A stretch of DNA of 57,681 bases from Mammaliicoccus fleurettii (GTDB taxonomy: Bacteria; Bacillota; Bacilli; Staphylococcales; Staphylococcaceae), in NCBI RefSeq assembly GCF_003970575.1, contig NZ_RXWZ01000080.1, positions 1 through 57,681 of the forward strand, read 5' to 3'. The notes beneath the pieces are model-generated. The model saw only the letters and a list, made by a program, of their open reading frames with translations. It was not told the DNA's origin and made no database searches. The translations under genes and the position numbers were made by a program. Shown here piece by piece: positions 11,342 to 20,642 of the stretch (positions are counted from its first letter, which is position 1; every line of letters starts with the position of its first letter).

Positions 11342-12808
11342 ATGACAATTCGTTATGAAACAATTGAGCGTTTATCAGAAATGATTAAAAATAAAGAAAT
11401 TAAGCCATCTGAAATTGTAAGAGATATTTTTGAAGCAATTGAAGCAGATGATATAAATGTCAAAGCATTCTTAGCTTTAAACAAGGAAGAAGCAATTAAA
11501 AAGGCTGAAGAACAAGATAAACTACAAGCTGAAGATAAAATGGAAGGTAAGTTATTTGGTATTCCAATGGGTATCAAAGACAACATTATTACTGAAGGTG
11601 TAGAAACTACATGTGCAAGTAAAATGTTAGAAGGCTTTATTCCTATTTATGAATCAACAGTGATGAAACAATTAAATGCTGAAAATGGTATTTTAGTTGG
11701 TAAATTAAATATGGATGAATTTGCAATGGGTGGTTCAAATGAGAACTCTTACTTTAAGACAACTGTTAACCCATTTGACCATAAAGCAGTACCTGGTGGA
11801 TCATCAGGTGGTTCAGCTGCAGCAGTAGCAGCAAGCTTAGTACCATTTGCTTTAGGTTCAGATACAGGTGGCTCAATTCGTCAACCAGCATCTTATTGTG
11901 GTGTAGTAGGTATGAAACCTACATACGGTCGAGTATCACGTTTTGGTTTAGTAGCATTTGCATCTTCATTAGATCAAATTGGCCCAATTACACGTAGTGT
12001 TAAAGACAATGCATTAATTTTAGAAACTATTTCTGGACACGATGCTCAAGACTCAACAAGTGCGCCAATTGAAAATGTGGATTTCACATCTGAAATTGGT
12101 AAAGATATTATAGGATTAAAAATAGCTGTTCCAGAAGAATTTATTGGATCTGGTGTTTCTGAAGACGTTAAGAACTCAGTTAATGAAGCAGTTAAGACAC
12201 TTGAGTCACTTGGTGCAACTGTAGACCGTGTATCATTACCAAATACGAAATACGGTGTTGCGAGTTACTATATTATTGCATCTTCTGAAGCTTCAGCTAA
12301 CTTAGCTCGATTCGATGGTATCCGTTATGGTTATCATTCAAAATCAGCTCATACACTTGAAGAATTATATAAAAAGTCTCGTGGAGAAGGTTTTGGAGAT
12401 GAAGTTAAACGACGTATTATGTTAGGAACATTTGCATTAAGCTCAGGTTATTACGATGCTTACTACAAAAAAGCTCAAAAAGTACGTACTTTAATAAAAC
12501 AAGATTTTGAAAAAGTATTTAATGACTATGATGTTATCGTAGGACCAACTGCACCAACAACAGCATTTAACATTGGTGAACAAGTCGATGATCCATTGAC
12601 AATGTATGCAAATGATATTTTAACAATTCCAGTTAACTTAGCAGGTGTACCTTCTATCTCAATTCCTTGTGGTAAATCAAATGGTCGTCCAATTGGTTTA
12701 CAAATTGTTGGTAAACCATTCGATGAAAAAACATTATACAAAGTTGCTTATCAATACGAAACTCAATTTAACTTACATGATGACTATAAAACATTACAAG
12801 GAGTGTGA
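11342..12808 (+). CDS. gatA: Glu-tRNA(Gln) amidotransferase subunit GatA (amidase)
   Basis: GatA hydrolyses glutamine and passes the ammonia through a tunnel to GatB. The 488 residues contain the amidase-signature Ser-cisSer-Lys triad: Lys79 (GIPMGIKDN), Ser154 (GGSSGGSAA) and Ser178 ([11 protein letters not shown]). These positions equal those of the S. aureus enzyme. The GGAGG ribosome binding site is inside the end of gatC. gatB follows after 6 nt. All signs are of an intact, essential gene. Confidence 0.98.
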   Translation: MTIRYETIERLSEMIKNKEIKPSEIVRDIFEAIEADDINVKAFLALNKEEAIKKAEEQDKLQAEDKMEGKLFGIPMGIKDNIITEGVETTCASKMLEGFIPIYESTVMKQLNAENGILVGKLNMDEFAMGGSNENSYFKTTVNPFDHKAVPGGSSGGSAAAVAASLVPFALGSDTGGSIRQPASYCGVVGMKPTYGRVSRFGLVAFASSLDQIGPITRSVKDNALILETISGHDAQDSTSAPIENVDFTSEIGKDIIGLKIAVPEEFIGSGVSEDVKNSVNEAVKTLESLGATVDRVSLPNTKYGVASYYIIASSEASANLARFDGIRYGYHSKSAHTLEELYKKSRGEGFGDEVKRRIMLGTFALSSGYYDAYYKKAQKVRTLIKQDFEKVFNDYDVIVGPTAPTTAFNIGEQVDDPLTMYANDILTIPVNLAGVPSISIPCGKSNGRPIGLQIVGKPFDEKTLYKVAYQYETQFNLHDDYKTLQGV

Positions 12809-12814
12809 ATCTGA

Positions 12815-14242
12815 ATGCATTTTGAAACAATAATCGGCTTAGAAGTACACGTCGAACTAAAAACAGAATCAAAAATGTTTTCACCATCACCAGCTCATTT
12901 TGGTGCGGAACCTAATACAAATACAAACGTAATTGACTTAGCATATCCAGGTGTCTTACCAGTAGTTAACAAGACTGCTGTGGACTGGGCTATGCGTGCA
13001 GCAATGGCATTAAACATGGACATTGCTAAAGAATCTAAATTCGATAGAAAAAACTATTTCTATCCAGATAATCCAAAAGCTTACCAAATTTCTCAATTCG
13101 ATCAACCAATCGGCGAAAATGGTTGGATTGATATTGAAGTAGACGGAGAAACAAAACGTATCGGTATTACGCGTTTACACATGGAAGAAGATGCGGGTAA
13201 ACTATCACATAAAGATGGTTACTCATTAGTGGATTTAAACCGTCAAGGTACGCCATTAATTGAAATCGTATCAGAACCAGATATTCGTTCACCTAAGGAA
13301 GCTTATGCTTATTTAGAAAAATTACGTGCAATCATTCAATATACAGGCGTTTCTGACTGTAAAATGGAAGAAGGATCTTTACGTTGTGATGCAAATATAT
13401 CATTACGTCCATATGGTCAAGAAGAGTTCGGTACTAAAGCAGAGCTTAAGAACTTAAACTCATTTAACTATGTACGTAAAGGTTTAGAACATGAAGAAAA
13501 ACGCCAAGCAGAAGTATTATTAGCAGGCGGAGAAATTTTACAAGAAACACGTCGTTTTAACGAATCAACTGGAGAAACAATTTTAATGCGTATAAAAGAA
13601 GGTTCAGATGATTATCGTTACTTCCCAGAACCAGACTTAGTACCATTATATGTTGATGATGAATGGAAAGAGCGTGTTCGTAAGACAATTCCTGACTTAC
13701 CAGACGTACGTAAAGAACGTTACGTAAATGATTTAGGATTGCCAGCATATGATGCTCATGTATTAACATTAACTAAAGAAATGTCAGATTTCTTTGAAGA
13801 AGCTATTAAACATGGCGCAGATGTTAAATTAACTTCTAACTGGTTAATGGGTGGAGTAAATGAATACTTAAACAAAAATCAAATAGAATTAAATGATACT
13901 GCACTTACACCTGAAAACTTAGCAGGAATGATTAAGCTAATAGAAGACGGTACAATGAGTAGTAAAATCGCTAAAAAAGTATTCCCAGAATTAGCACAAA
14001 ATGGTGGAGACGCTCATCAAATTATGAAAGACAAAGGTCTTGTTCAAATTTCAGACGAAGCGACATTATTAGGATTTGTTACTGAAGCTTTAGATAACAA
14101 TCCACAATCAGTAGAAGACTTTAAAAATGGTAAAGGTAAAGCAATGGGCTTCTTAGTTGGTCAAATTATGAAAATTTCAAAAGGACAAGCTAACCCACAA
14201 GTTGTTAACCAAATACTAAAATCAGAATTAGAAAAAAGATAA
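12815..14242 (+). CDS. gatB: Asp/Glu-tRNA(Asn/Gln) amidotransferase subunit GatB
   Basis: GatB phosphorylates the tRNA-bound glutamate or aspartate and transfers ammonia to it. The 475 residues start with the conserved [10 protein letters not shown] and include the HMEEDAGK and [17 protein letters not shown] motifs of the kinase/transamidase cradle. A helical and YqeY-like tail at the C-terminus recognises the tRNA. It is the last gene of gatCAB and ends at a strong terminator (14284-14326). Codon usage matches the neighbouring core genes. Confidence 0.98.
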   Translation: MHFETIIGLEVHVELKTESKMFSPSPAHFGAEPNTNTNVIDLAYPGVLPVVNKTAVDWAMRAAMALNMDIAKESKFDRKNYFYPDNPKAYQISQFDQPIGENGWIDIEVDGETKRIGITRLHMEEDAGKLSHKDGYSLVDLNRQGTPLIEIVSEPDIRSPKEAYAYLEKLRAIIQYTGVSDCKMEEGSLRCDANISLRPYGQEEFGTKAELKNLNSFNYVRKGLEHEEKRQAEVLLAGGEILQETRRFNESTGETILMRIKEGSDDYRYFPEPDLVPLYVDDEWKERVRKTIPDLPDVRKERYVNDLGLPAYDAHVLTLTKEMSDFFEEAIKHGADVKLTSNWLMGGVNEYLNKNQIELNDTALTPENLAGMIKLIEDGTMSSKIAKKVFPELAQNGGDAHQIMKDKGLVQISDEATLLGFVTEALDNNPQSVEDFKNGKGKAMGFLVGQIMKISKGQANPQVVNQILKSELEKR

Positions 14243-14283
14243 ATATAAAGATATAAGTTAGAATTGAGAGACTTATATTAATT

Positions 14284-14326
14284 AACGCTCATTCATTAGC
14301 TAAACCTAATGAATGAGCGTTTTTTT
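14284..14326 (+). terminator. Terminator of gatCAB
   Basis: A 16-bp perfect stem (14284-14299 with 14306-14321) with a 6-nt loop is followed by a T-tract. The hairpin-repeat array starts 5 nt further on. Confidence 0.93.
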
Positions 14327-14330
14327 ATCG

Positions 14331-14609
14331 TGTAAGGGACAAAATTCTGAGAAATGTTCGTAAGAGGGGCTGTCACTAAGGAGCATAATTCAGAATTCTG
14401 CCAGTTAGCGCAATCTAAGGAGCATAATTCGGAATTCTGCCAGTAAGAACAATCTAAGGAGCATAATTCGGAATTCTGCTAGTAAGAACAGTCTAAGAAG
14501 CACAATTCAGAATTCTGCCAGTAAGAGCATTCTAAAAAGCATAATTCGGAATTCTGCCAGTAAGAACATTCTAAGGAACACAATTCAGAATTCTGCCAGT
14601 AAGAACAAC
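14331..14609 (+). repeat. Array B1C6: one 40-bp B unit and six 39-bp C units
   Basis: 14331-14370 is a B unit (TGTAAGGGACAAAATTCTGA, then GAAATGTTCGTAAGA). Five bases later six C units of exactly 39 bp run from 14376 to 14609. The C unit is CTAAGGAGCAYAATTCRG, then AATTCTGCCAGTAAGAACAAT. Its arms GCAnAATTC and GAATTnTGC are complementary around one base. Most stems carry T or C at the variable position. With the terminator before it and a promoter candidate after it, this accounts for the 486 bp between gatB and the next gene. There are no unique spacers, so it is not CRISPR. Confidence 0.92.
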
Positions 14610-14662
14610 CTATTTACGCTCTATTATTTGCTGAAAATAACTTTCTTCATTTATGTTATTGC

Positions 14663-14690
14663 TTGCATGGTCGTTGAGTTAAAGTACAAT
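14663..14690 (+). promoter_or_regulatory. Candidate promoter for the HerA-like ATPase gene
   Basis: TTGCAT (14663-14668), a 16-bp spacer and TACAAT (14685-14690) lie just after the array and about 40 bp before the start codon. Confidence 0.5.
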
Positions 14691-14728
14691 GGTAATAAAT
14701 CATATTGATAATGGAGGACTGACTGCAC

Positions 14729-16189
14729 ATGACACAATTAAAAATTGCTAAAAATGAAAATGAAGTTAATTTAGAATTAAGTCAAGCTAATAGACATGGT
14801 TTAATTGCTGGTGCTACTGGTACTGGGAAGACAATTACTTTAAAAGTTTTGGCTGAGCAATTCTCAAAAGCTGGTGTTCCTGTTTTTATGTCTGATATTA
14901 AAGGGGATATTTCTAGCATAGCTGAATCTGGTTCTATCAATGATAAAATTCAAGAACGACTAGACTTATTAAAGCTTGATGATTATAGCAATAATGCGTA
15001 TCCTGTAACTTTATTTGATATTTTTCAAAAAAATGGTGTTCCTGTAAGAACAACTATTACAGAAATGGGTCCTCTTTTAATTGGTAAATTATTAGACTTG
15101 AACAATACTCAGCTTGGTGTTTTAGATATTGTATTTAAAGTTGCTGATGAGAGTGGACTATTACTAATTGATATGAAAGACTTTAAAGCACTCTTAAAAG
15201 AAATAAATGCTAATAGGGCCGAGTATGCTGAAAAGTACGGAAATATTTCTTCTGCTTCTATAGGTGCGATTCAACGTTCGTTGTTAAGATTAGAATCTGA
15301 AGGTGCAGAAACTTTCTTTGGTGAACCAGCTCTAGAGTTAGAAGATTTTATTAAATTTGATGAGTCTGGTAAAGGTATGATTAACGTATTAGACGCATCT
15401 GTCTTATATCAAAAGCCAAAATTATATGCTACATTCTTATTGTGGTTATTATCTGAATTATTCGAGAGTCTACCTGAAGTTGGAGATCCTGAAAAGCCTA
15501 AAATTGTGTTCTTCTTTGATGAAGCTCATTTATTATTTAATGATAGTTCCAAGGAACTTATTGAAAAAGTTGAACAAGTTGTACGATTAATTCGTTCTAA
15601 AGGTGTAGGGATTTATTTTGTAACTCAAAATCCAATTGATATACCTGAATCTGTTCTCGGACAACTTGGTAACAGAGTTCAACATGCATTAAGAAGTTAT
15701 ACACCTAAAGACCAAAAAGCAATTAAAAGTGCAGCACAAACATTCAGACAAAATGAAAATTTTGATACAGCTCAAGTGATTGGAGAATTAAAAACTGGTG
15801 AAGCTCTTATTTCATTCTTAAATGAAGAAGGACAACCAAATATAGTTGAACGTGCATTTATCCGTCCTCCAGAAAGTAAAATTGGTGTAATTGATGAACA
15901 TGTCAAAAAAGACCTTATAAATAATTCGCCATTGAACGAAACTTATAAAGAAACATTTGATCGAGAAAGTGCTTTTGAAATGCTGCAGAAAAAAATAGAA
16001 AAGCAACCAGAAACATCTGAAGAAAGTAAAAGTTCTAAGAAAACTAAAAATACACAAAAAGACTCAGAACCAAAGAAAAAAGAGAAGTCTTCTCAATTCC
16101 AAAAAGAAACATCAAAACTACTTTCTACGGTAGGGAGACAAATTGGAAGAGAAATTGTGAGAAATATTTTTGGAACAAAAAGACGCTAA
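14729..16189 (+). CDS. HerA-like P-loop ATPase, DUF853 (YjgR) family
   Basis: This 486-residue ATPase resembles the DUF853/YjgR branch of the HerA-FtsK superfamily of DNA translocases. Walker A is GATGTGKT (28-35) and Walker B ends in FFDEAHLLF (Asp264, Glu265). The tail from about 430 is rich in Lys, Glu and Ser and probably disordered. GGAGG precedes the ATG at 14729. There is no NurA-type nuclease gene beside it, so it is not an obvious HerA-NurA pair. The neighbours (gatB and a lipid kinase) suggest no pathway. The biological role of this family is not established. Confidence 0.85.
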   Translation: MTQLKIAKNENEVNLELSQANRHGLIAGATGTGKTITLKVLAEQFSKAGVPVFMSDIKGDISSIAESGSINDKIQERLDLLKLDDYSNNAYPVTLFDIFQKNGVPVRTTITEMGPLLIGKLLDLNNTQLGVLDIVFKVADESGLLLIDMKDFKALLKEINANRAEYAEKYGNISSASIGAIQRSLLRLESEGAETFFGEPALELEDFIKFDESGKGMINVLDASVLYQKPKLYATFLLWLLSELFESLPEVGDPEKPKIVFFFDEAHLLFNDSSKELIEKVEQVVRLIRSKGVGIYFVTQNPIDIPESVLGQLGNRVQHALRSYTPKDQKAIKSAAQTFRQNENFDTAQVIGELKTGEALISFLNEEGQPNIVERAFIRPPESKIGVIDEHVKKDLINNSPLNETYKETFDRESAFEMLQKKIEKQPETSEESKSSKKTKNTQKDSEPKKKEKSSQFQKETSKLLSTVGRQIGREIVRNIFGTKRR

Positions 16190-16260
16190 TCATTTTTTAC
16201 TTTCTTATATTTAACATTTGCTTTAATATAAAGATATAAGAAAATACAAGAGGGATCACA

Positions 16261-17226
16261 ATGAAGAAAAAAGCTAGGATCATTTATAACCCAACATCAG
16301 GACGAGAAGTATTTAAAAGGGCATTACCTGATGTGTTAATTAAATTAGAACAAGCTGGATACGAGACAAGTGCACATGCTACGACAAGTGCTGGTGATGC
16401 AACAAATGCAGCTAGAGAAGCTTTAAAGTACGATTATGATGTTATCATTGCAGCTGGTGGGGATGGTACATTAAATGAAGTGATTAATGGAATAGCAGAA
16501 GCTAAAAAACGTCCTAAATTAGGATTAATTCCTATGGGTACTGTAAACGATTTTGGTAGAGCGCTACTTATACCGAATAGTATTATGGAAGCCGTTGACA
16601 CGATTATTAAAGGTGATTTAGTTCCAGTTGATGTAGGTAAAATGAATAATCGTTATTTTATAAACATTGCTGGTGGCGGAAAAATTACAGAAGTATCATA
16701 TGAAGCACCAAGTAAACTTAAAACGATGGTAGGTCCATTAGCCTATTATATTAAAGGTTTAGAGATGTTACCTCAAATTAAAGCGACAGATATTCGCATT
16801 GAATATGATGGAAATGTATTTCAAGGTGAAGCAATGATGTTCTTAATTGGTCTAACAAATTCTATCGGAGGATTTGAAAAGCTTGTACCTGATGCAGATA
16901 TTAATGATGGGAATTTCACATTGCTCATTTTAGAAAAAGTGAACATTGCTGAACTAGGTCATATTATGACGCTTGCTTCAAGAGGTGATCATATCAATCA
17001 CCCTAAAGTTCATTATTCAAAAGCTAAAACAATAAACGTTTCATCATTTGAACAAATTCAATTAAATGTTGATGGAGAATTTGGTGGCGTATTACCTGCT
17101 AATTTCTTGAACTTAAAACAACATATAGAAGTATTCTCTAAACTTGAAAGAGTGAAGAGAGAACATGGTATTGAAACGGTAGAAAAAGAACGAGAAAGAT
17201 TACACGAAGAACTAACAGAAGAATAA
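16261..17226 (+). CDS. dgkB: Diacylglycerol kinase DgkB/DagK
   Basis: This soluble lipid kinase phosphorylates diacylglycerol released during lipoteichoic acid synthesis and returns it to phospholipid synthesis as phosphatidic acid. The 321 residues open with the nucleotide-binding strand IIYNPTSGR and contain the family signature AAGGDGTLNEVINGI. The length is close to S. aureus DgkB. The start ATG follows AGAGGGATCACA. It is followed after 8 nt by a terminator and then by rlmD. Confidence 0.93.
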   Translation: MKKKARIIYNPTSGREVFKRALPDVLIKLEQAGYETSAHATTSAGDATNAAREALKYDYDVIIAAGGDGTLNEVINGIAEAKKRPKLGLIPMGTVNDFGRALLIPNSIMEAVDTIIKGDLVPVDVGKMNNRYFINIAGGGKITEVSYEAPSKLKTMVGPLAYYIKGLEMLPQIKATDIRIEYDGNVFQGEAMMFLIGLTNSIGGFEKLVPDADINDGNFTLLILEKVNIAELGHIMTLASRGDHINHPKVHYSKAKTINVSSFEQIQLNVDGEFGGVLPANFLNLKQHIEVFSKLERVKREHGIETVEKERERLHEELTEE

Positions 17227-17233
17227 ATACAGG

Positions 17234-17257
17234 GGGACATTATTTTGTCCCTTTTTT
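17234..17257 (+). terminator. Terminator between dgkB and rlmD
   Basis: GGGACA/TGTCCC stem (17234-17239 with 17246-17251) plus six T. It ends only 30 nt before the rlmD start codon and no promoter is evident between them, so it may attenuate read-through into rlmD rather than fully separate the genes. Confidence 0.75.
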
Positions 17258-17286
17258 CTATGTTTAACGTGAAAGAAGGAGTTATT

Positions 17287-18660
17287 ATGGCAGGTATAGT
17301 TAATAAAAACGAAATATACACAGGACAAGTGATCGATTTTACACATGAAGGACATGGTGTTGTTAAATTTGATCGTTATCCTATTTTCGTACCAAATGCA
17401 ATAAAAGATGAAACGATTGAATTTAAAGTTATTAAAGTAAAAAAGCAATTCGCTATCGGTAAATTAATAACAATTAAAGAAGCATCTGAAAAAAGAATTG
17501 AACCACCCTGTGAGTATTATAGCGTGTGTGGAGGATGCCAACTTCAACATTTGAGCTATAGAGCACAATTAGAAATGAAAAAAGAACAAGTTGTAAACTT
17601 ATTTAAACGTAAATCAAACTTTGAAGATACGGTTATTCATGAAACAATCGGAATGGAAAATCCATGGCAATATCGAAATAAATCACAAATACCAGTGGGT
17701 AAGAATGAACAAGGCGAAATTGAGTTAGGTTTCTATAGACAGAGAAGCCATGATATCGTAAATATTGACCATTGTATGATACAAGATGAAAAACATGATC
17801 AAATTATGATTAAACTTAAAGCTTTATTAGAGCAAATTAATATAAGCATTTATAATGAGCGAAAACATAAAGGTGAGTTAAGACATATCATATTGAGAAG
17901 CGGATATTATACTGGAGAAACAATGGTTATATTTGTAACAAACAGCAAACAATTAAGCCATAAAAACAAAATTATAGAATATATCACGTCAGAATTTGAT
18001 AATGTTGTAAGTATTAAACATAATATAAACTTAGAAAAATCAAACGTTATAATGGGTAATACGTCACATACATTGTATGGACAAGACACGATTTCTGACA
18101 AACTCTCAGAATTTCAGTTTAAAATATCTGACTCTTCTTTCTATCAAATCAATCCAGTACAAACAGAGAAATTATATAACAAAGCTTTAGAATATGCACA
18201 ATTAGATGGAGAAGAAACAGTTATAGATGCATATTGCGGAATCGGGACAATAGGATCTTATATGTCACCAAAAGCTAAACATGTTTACGGCGTTGAAGTT
18301 GTAGAGCAAGCTATAGAAAATGCGAAAGAAAATGCAGAAATCAATCATATAGATAATGCGACATGGGAAGCAGGAAAAGCAGAAGAAATCATTTTAAAAT
18401 GGCAAAAAGAAGGTATAAAGCCAGAAGTCGTAATGGTCGATCCACCAAGAAAAGGATGCGATCAAACATTTATTGAAACTTTAATAGAACTTTCACCTAA
18501 GAGAATTGTGTATATATCATGTAATCCAGCAACACAAGTAAGAGATGTAGAGATATTAAAAGGAAGTGGTTATCAATTAAAAGAAATCACACCTGTAGAT
18601 ATGTTTCCACATACTACACATGTAGAGACAGTTGCTTTAATAGAAAAAATAACTGATTAA
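17287..18660 (+). CDS. rlmD: 23S rRNA (uracil-5-)-methyltransferase, RlmD/RlmCD (RumA) type
   Basis: This SAM-dependent enzyme makes 5-methyluridine in 23S rRNA. In Gram-positives one such enzyme can modify both U747 and U1939, so the exact sites are uncertain. Starting at the ATG at 17287 (after AAGGAG) gives 457 residues. A TRAM domain is followed by the iron-sulfur motif CEYYSVCGGC (C-x5-C-x2-C) with a later cysteine in IDHC. The Rossmann-fold methyltransferase domain includes DAYCGIGTIG, VDPPRKGCD and the catalytic-cysteine motif YISCNPATQ. An alternative start at 17245 lies inside the terminator region and is unlikely. Confidence 0.93.
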   Translation: MAGIVNKNEIYTGQVIDFTHEGHGVVKFDRYPIFVPNAIKDETIEFKVIKVKKQFAIGKLITIKEASEKRIEPPCEYYSVCGGCQLQHLSYRAQLEMKKEQVVNLFKRKSNFEDTVIHETIGMENPWQYRNKSQIPVGKNEQGEIELGFYRQRSHDIVNIDHCMIQDEKHDQIMIKLKALLEQINISIYNERKHKGELRHIILRSGYYTGETMVIFVTNSKQLSHKNKIIEYITSEFDNVVSIKHNINLEKSNVIMGNTSHTLYGQDTISDKLSEFQFKISDSSFYQINPVQTEKLYNKALEYAQLDGEETVIDAYCGIGTIGSYMSPKAKHVYGVEVVEQAIENAKENAEINHIDNATWEAGKAEEIILKWQKEGIKPEVVMVDPPRKGCDQTFIETLIELSPKRIVYISCNPATQVRDVEILKGSGYQLKEITPVDMFPHTTHVETVALIEKITD

Positions 18661-18689
18661 ACAGCTAGCCATTATTACTAATATAATGA

Positions 18690-18730
18690 GAAGAGGCAGA
18701 GACAATTAATTTGTTTCTGCCTCTTCTTTT
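18690..18730 (+). terminator. Terminator of rlmD (GACAATTAATTTGT-core family)
   Basis: Long stem (18690-18705 with 18711-18726) with one G-T pair and a TTAAT loop, then a T-tract. The same core recurs in hairpins at 23274, 27981, 31105 and 35528. Confidence 0.9.
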
Positions 18731-18791
18731 TGAGCTATTTTATTGTATGAATGCGCATACATCTGTATAAATAAATTAAGGAGGGTTGTTT

Positions 18792-19928
18792 ATGAAGAAC
18801 GTATTAATGAGTGCCATATCGGTCTGTTTTTTATTGTCTGCTTGTGGTAGTGATTCTAGTAAAGATGCTAGTGAGAAGACTGAAGAAACAAATAACCAAA
18901 CCCAAAATAATGCAACTAAACAACAGGGTGAATCGGATAATCAAAAAGATAGCAAGGAAACTAAAGGTGTTGAAACAGTGGTTGATAACTTAGATACGCC
19001 ATGGAGTATTGCGAAGACTAGTGATACTTTTTATTTAACTGAGCGTCCTGGCAAGATTGTTAAGATTAAAGGGGATAAGAAGATAGAACAGAAAGTGAAC
19101 TTAGAAGAAGATGTATCAACTGCTGCTGAGGCTGGTCTATTAGGTTTAGTTCTTGCACCAGATTTTGAGAATTCTAATGAAGCTTACGCGTATTATACGT
19201 ATGAAAATAATGATGGACAGTTCAATCGCATCGTGAAGTTGAAACTAGACGGTGATACATGGAATGAAGAAGCATTATTGTTAGATGATATTCCAAGTGG
19301 TCAATATCATCATGGAGGAAGACTGAAAATTGGACCTGATAATAAGTTATATGCAACAACCGGTGATGCTTCTGATGAACAAAATGCACAAGATAAAATT
19401 TCACTAGGTGGAAAAATTTTAAGATTGAATCTTGATGGTAGTAAACCAAGTGATAATGCATTTTCTAATTCTTATGTTTATAGTTATGGTCATAGGAATC
19501 CACAAGGCATGGTTTGGACTTCAGATGATAAGATGTATGCGAGTGAACATGGTAATCAAGCGAATGATGAAATTAATGAAATTACAAAAGGACATAATTA
19601 TGGATGGCCAGTAATTGAAGGTAATGAAGAAAAATCTAATATGGAATCTCCATTATTCACTTCAGGATCAGATGATACTTGGGCTCCATCAGGTCTTGCT
19701 TATCATGATGGGATAATTTATTCTGCTGCTTTACGTGGTGAAGGTATAATGAAGTTTGATATAAATAATAACAAAATGAATAAAGTTGCTTCTGATTATG
19801 GAAGAATTAGAGATGTTTATATCGTAAATAATGAAATATATTTCATTAGTAATAATTCCGATGGTAGAGGAAACCCTTCAGGTAATGACGATAAATTGTA
19901 TAAAGTATCTTTAAGTCAATTGAAATAA
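18792..19928 (+). CDS. PQQ-dependent sugar dehydrogenase-like lipoprotein (GSDH family)
   Basis: This lipoprotein of the glucose/sorbosone dehydrogenase six-bladed beta-propeller family has 378 residues from the ATG at 18792, preceded by AAGGAGG. A TTG 6 nt upstream is less well spaced. The signal peptide ends in LLSAC, followed by a long Ser/Asn/Gln/Glu linker. Family motifs include DTPWSIA, GLLGLVLAPDF, YHHGGRLKIGPDNKLY, GHRNPQGMVW and EHGNQANDEIN. The HGGR and RNPQG residues belong to the cofactor and substrate pocket. Staphylococci are not known to make PQQ, so the cofactor could be scavenged or absent. Substrate unknown. Confidence 0.85.
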   Translation: MKNVLMSAISVCFLLSACGSDSSKDASEKTEETNNQTQNNATKQQGESDNQKDSKETKGVETVVDNLDTPWSIAKTSDTFYLTERPGKIVKIKGDKKIEQKVNLEEDVSTAAEAGLLGLVLAPDFENSNEAYAYYTYENNDGQFNRIVKLKLDGDTWNEEALLLDDIPSGQYHHGGRLKIGPDNKLYATTGDASDEQNAQDKISLGGKILRLNLDGSKPSDNAFSNSYVYSYGHRNPQGMVWTSDDKMYASEHGNQANDEINEITKGHNYGWPVIEGNEEKSNMESPLFTSGSDDTWAPSGLAYHDGIIYSAALRGEGIMKFDINNNKMNKVASDYGRIRDVYIVNNEIYFISNNSDGRGNPSGNDDKLYKVSLSQLK

Positions 19929-20027
19929 TAAAATGACATAAATTGTGTAATGATTAGTAATAACGGCATTTATATTTTATAATAAGCATGTAAAGATTAT
20001 TAAGAATTGGTTTCATGGGGGAGTTAG

Positions 20028-20573
20028 ATGCTTAAAATTGACTTAATTAACAACGTTTCTATTTTAAAAAGATTAGCGTTATTACAGTTTGTTCTATTTC
20101 TTTCACTAATACTAATTAGTTTTAAAGTTATAGCAAATGTTGTATATGTTTATGATGAGGGGTTTTTAAGGAATATCGTAACCGGGATAATTAGTTTAAT
20201 TGTATTAGTATTTGTACATGAATTGATTCACGGTATTTGCTTTAAATTATTTAATCCTTCTTCTAAAGTTAAATATGGTTATATGAATGGTATGTTTTTT
20301 GCGACAATGCCTCATGCTATATTTAATAGGAAGCAGTTTTATATTATTTTGCTAGCACCTTTTGTCATAATAAGTTTAGCTTTACTTGTCTCTTTATTAT
20401 GGCTACAAGTATCTTCTATCATTTATATCTTTTCTTTTCATGGTGCAGCTTGTATAGGGGATTTCTATATGGTTCAAATTATTTATAGTAATAAACAGAT
20501 GAAATACGTTGAAGATACTGAAGTAGGAATTAATCTATTTTCAGAGAACAAAGACTTACAATCAACAAGTTAA
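20028..20573 (+). CDS. DUF3267 membrane protein (putative zincin-like)
   Basis: This 181-residue integral membrane protein has about four hydrophobic segments. It contains HELIHG (an HExxH zinc-protease-like motif), followed by an FNP-containing loop. These features match the DUF3267 family. Whether it has peptidase activity is unknown. The start ATG follows GGGGGAG. It is followed by a compact terminator-like hairpin and then dinB. The gene is very AT-rich. Confidence 0.8.
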   Translation: MLKIDLINNVSILKRLALLQFVLFLSLILISFKVIANVVYVYDEGFLRNIVTGIISLIVLVFVHELIHGICFKLFNPSSKVKYGYMNGMFFATMPHAIFNRKQFYIILLAPFVIISLALLVSLLWLQVSSIIYIFSFHGAACIGDFYMVQIIYSNKQMKYVEDTEVGINLFSENKDLQSTS

Positions 20574-20582
20574 TAGAAATTT

Positions 20583-20591
20583 TGATATAAT
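20583..20591 (+). promoter_or_regulatory. Extended -10 promoter candidate for dinB
   Basis: TGATATAAT is an extended -10 element with no clear -35. It would start transcription near 20598, inside the left arm of the adjacent terminator hairpin. The transcript would then lack part of that arm and could escape termination. Confidence 0.5.
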
Positions 20592-20593
20592 AT

Positions 20594-20627
20594 ATAGGAA
20601 TTTGGGCAACCAACTTCCTATTTTTTT
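20594..20627 (+). terminator. Terminator hairpin just upstream of the dinB ribosome binding site
   Basis: ATAGGAA/TTCCTAT (20594-20600 with 20615-20621) continues inward as TTGG/CCAA around a GCAA tetraloop and is followed by seven T. It ends the DUF3267 transcript and stands only 15 nt before the dinB ATG. Confidence 0.85.
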
Positions 20628-20642
20628 GTAGAGGTGTATACA

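Noticed and set aside
14331-14609. CRISPR array
   Set aside because: Units repeat over their full length without unique spacers, units vary in sequence, and no cas genes are near.
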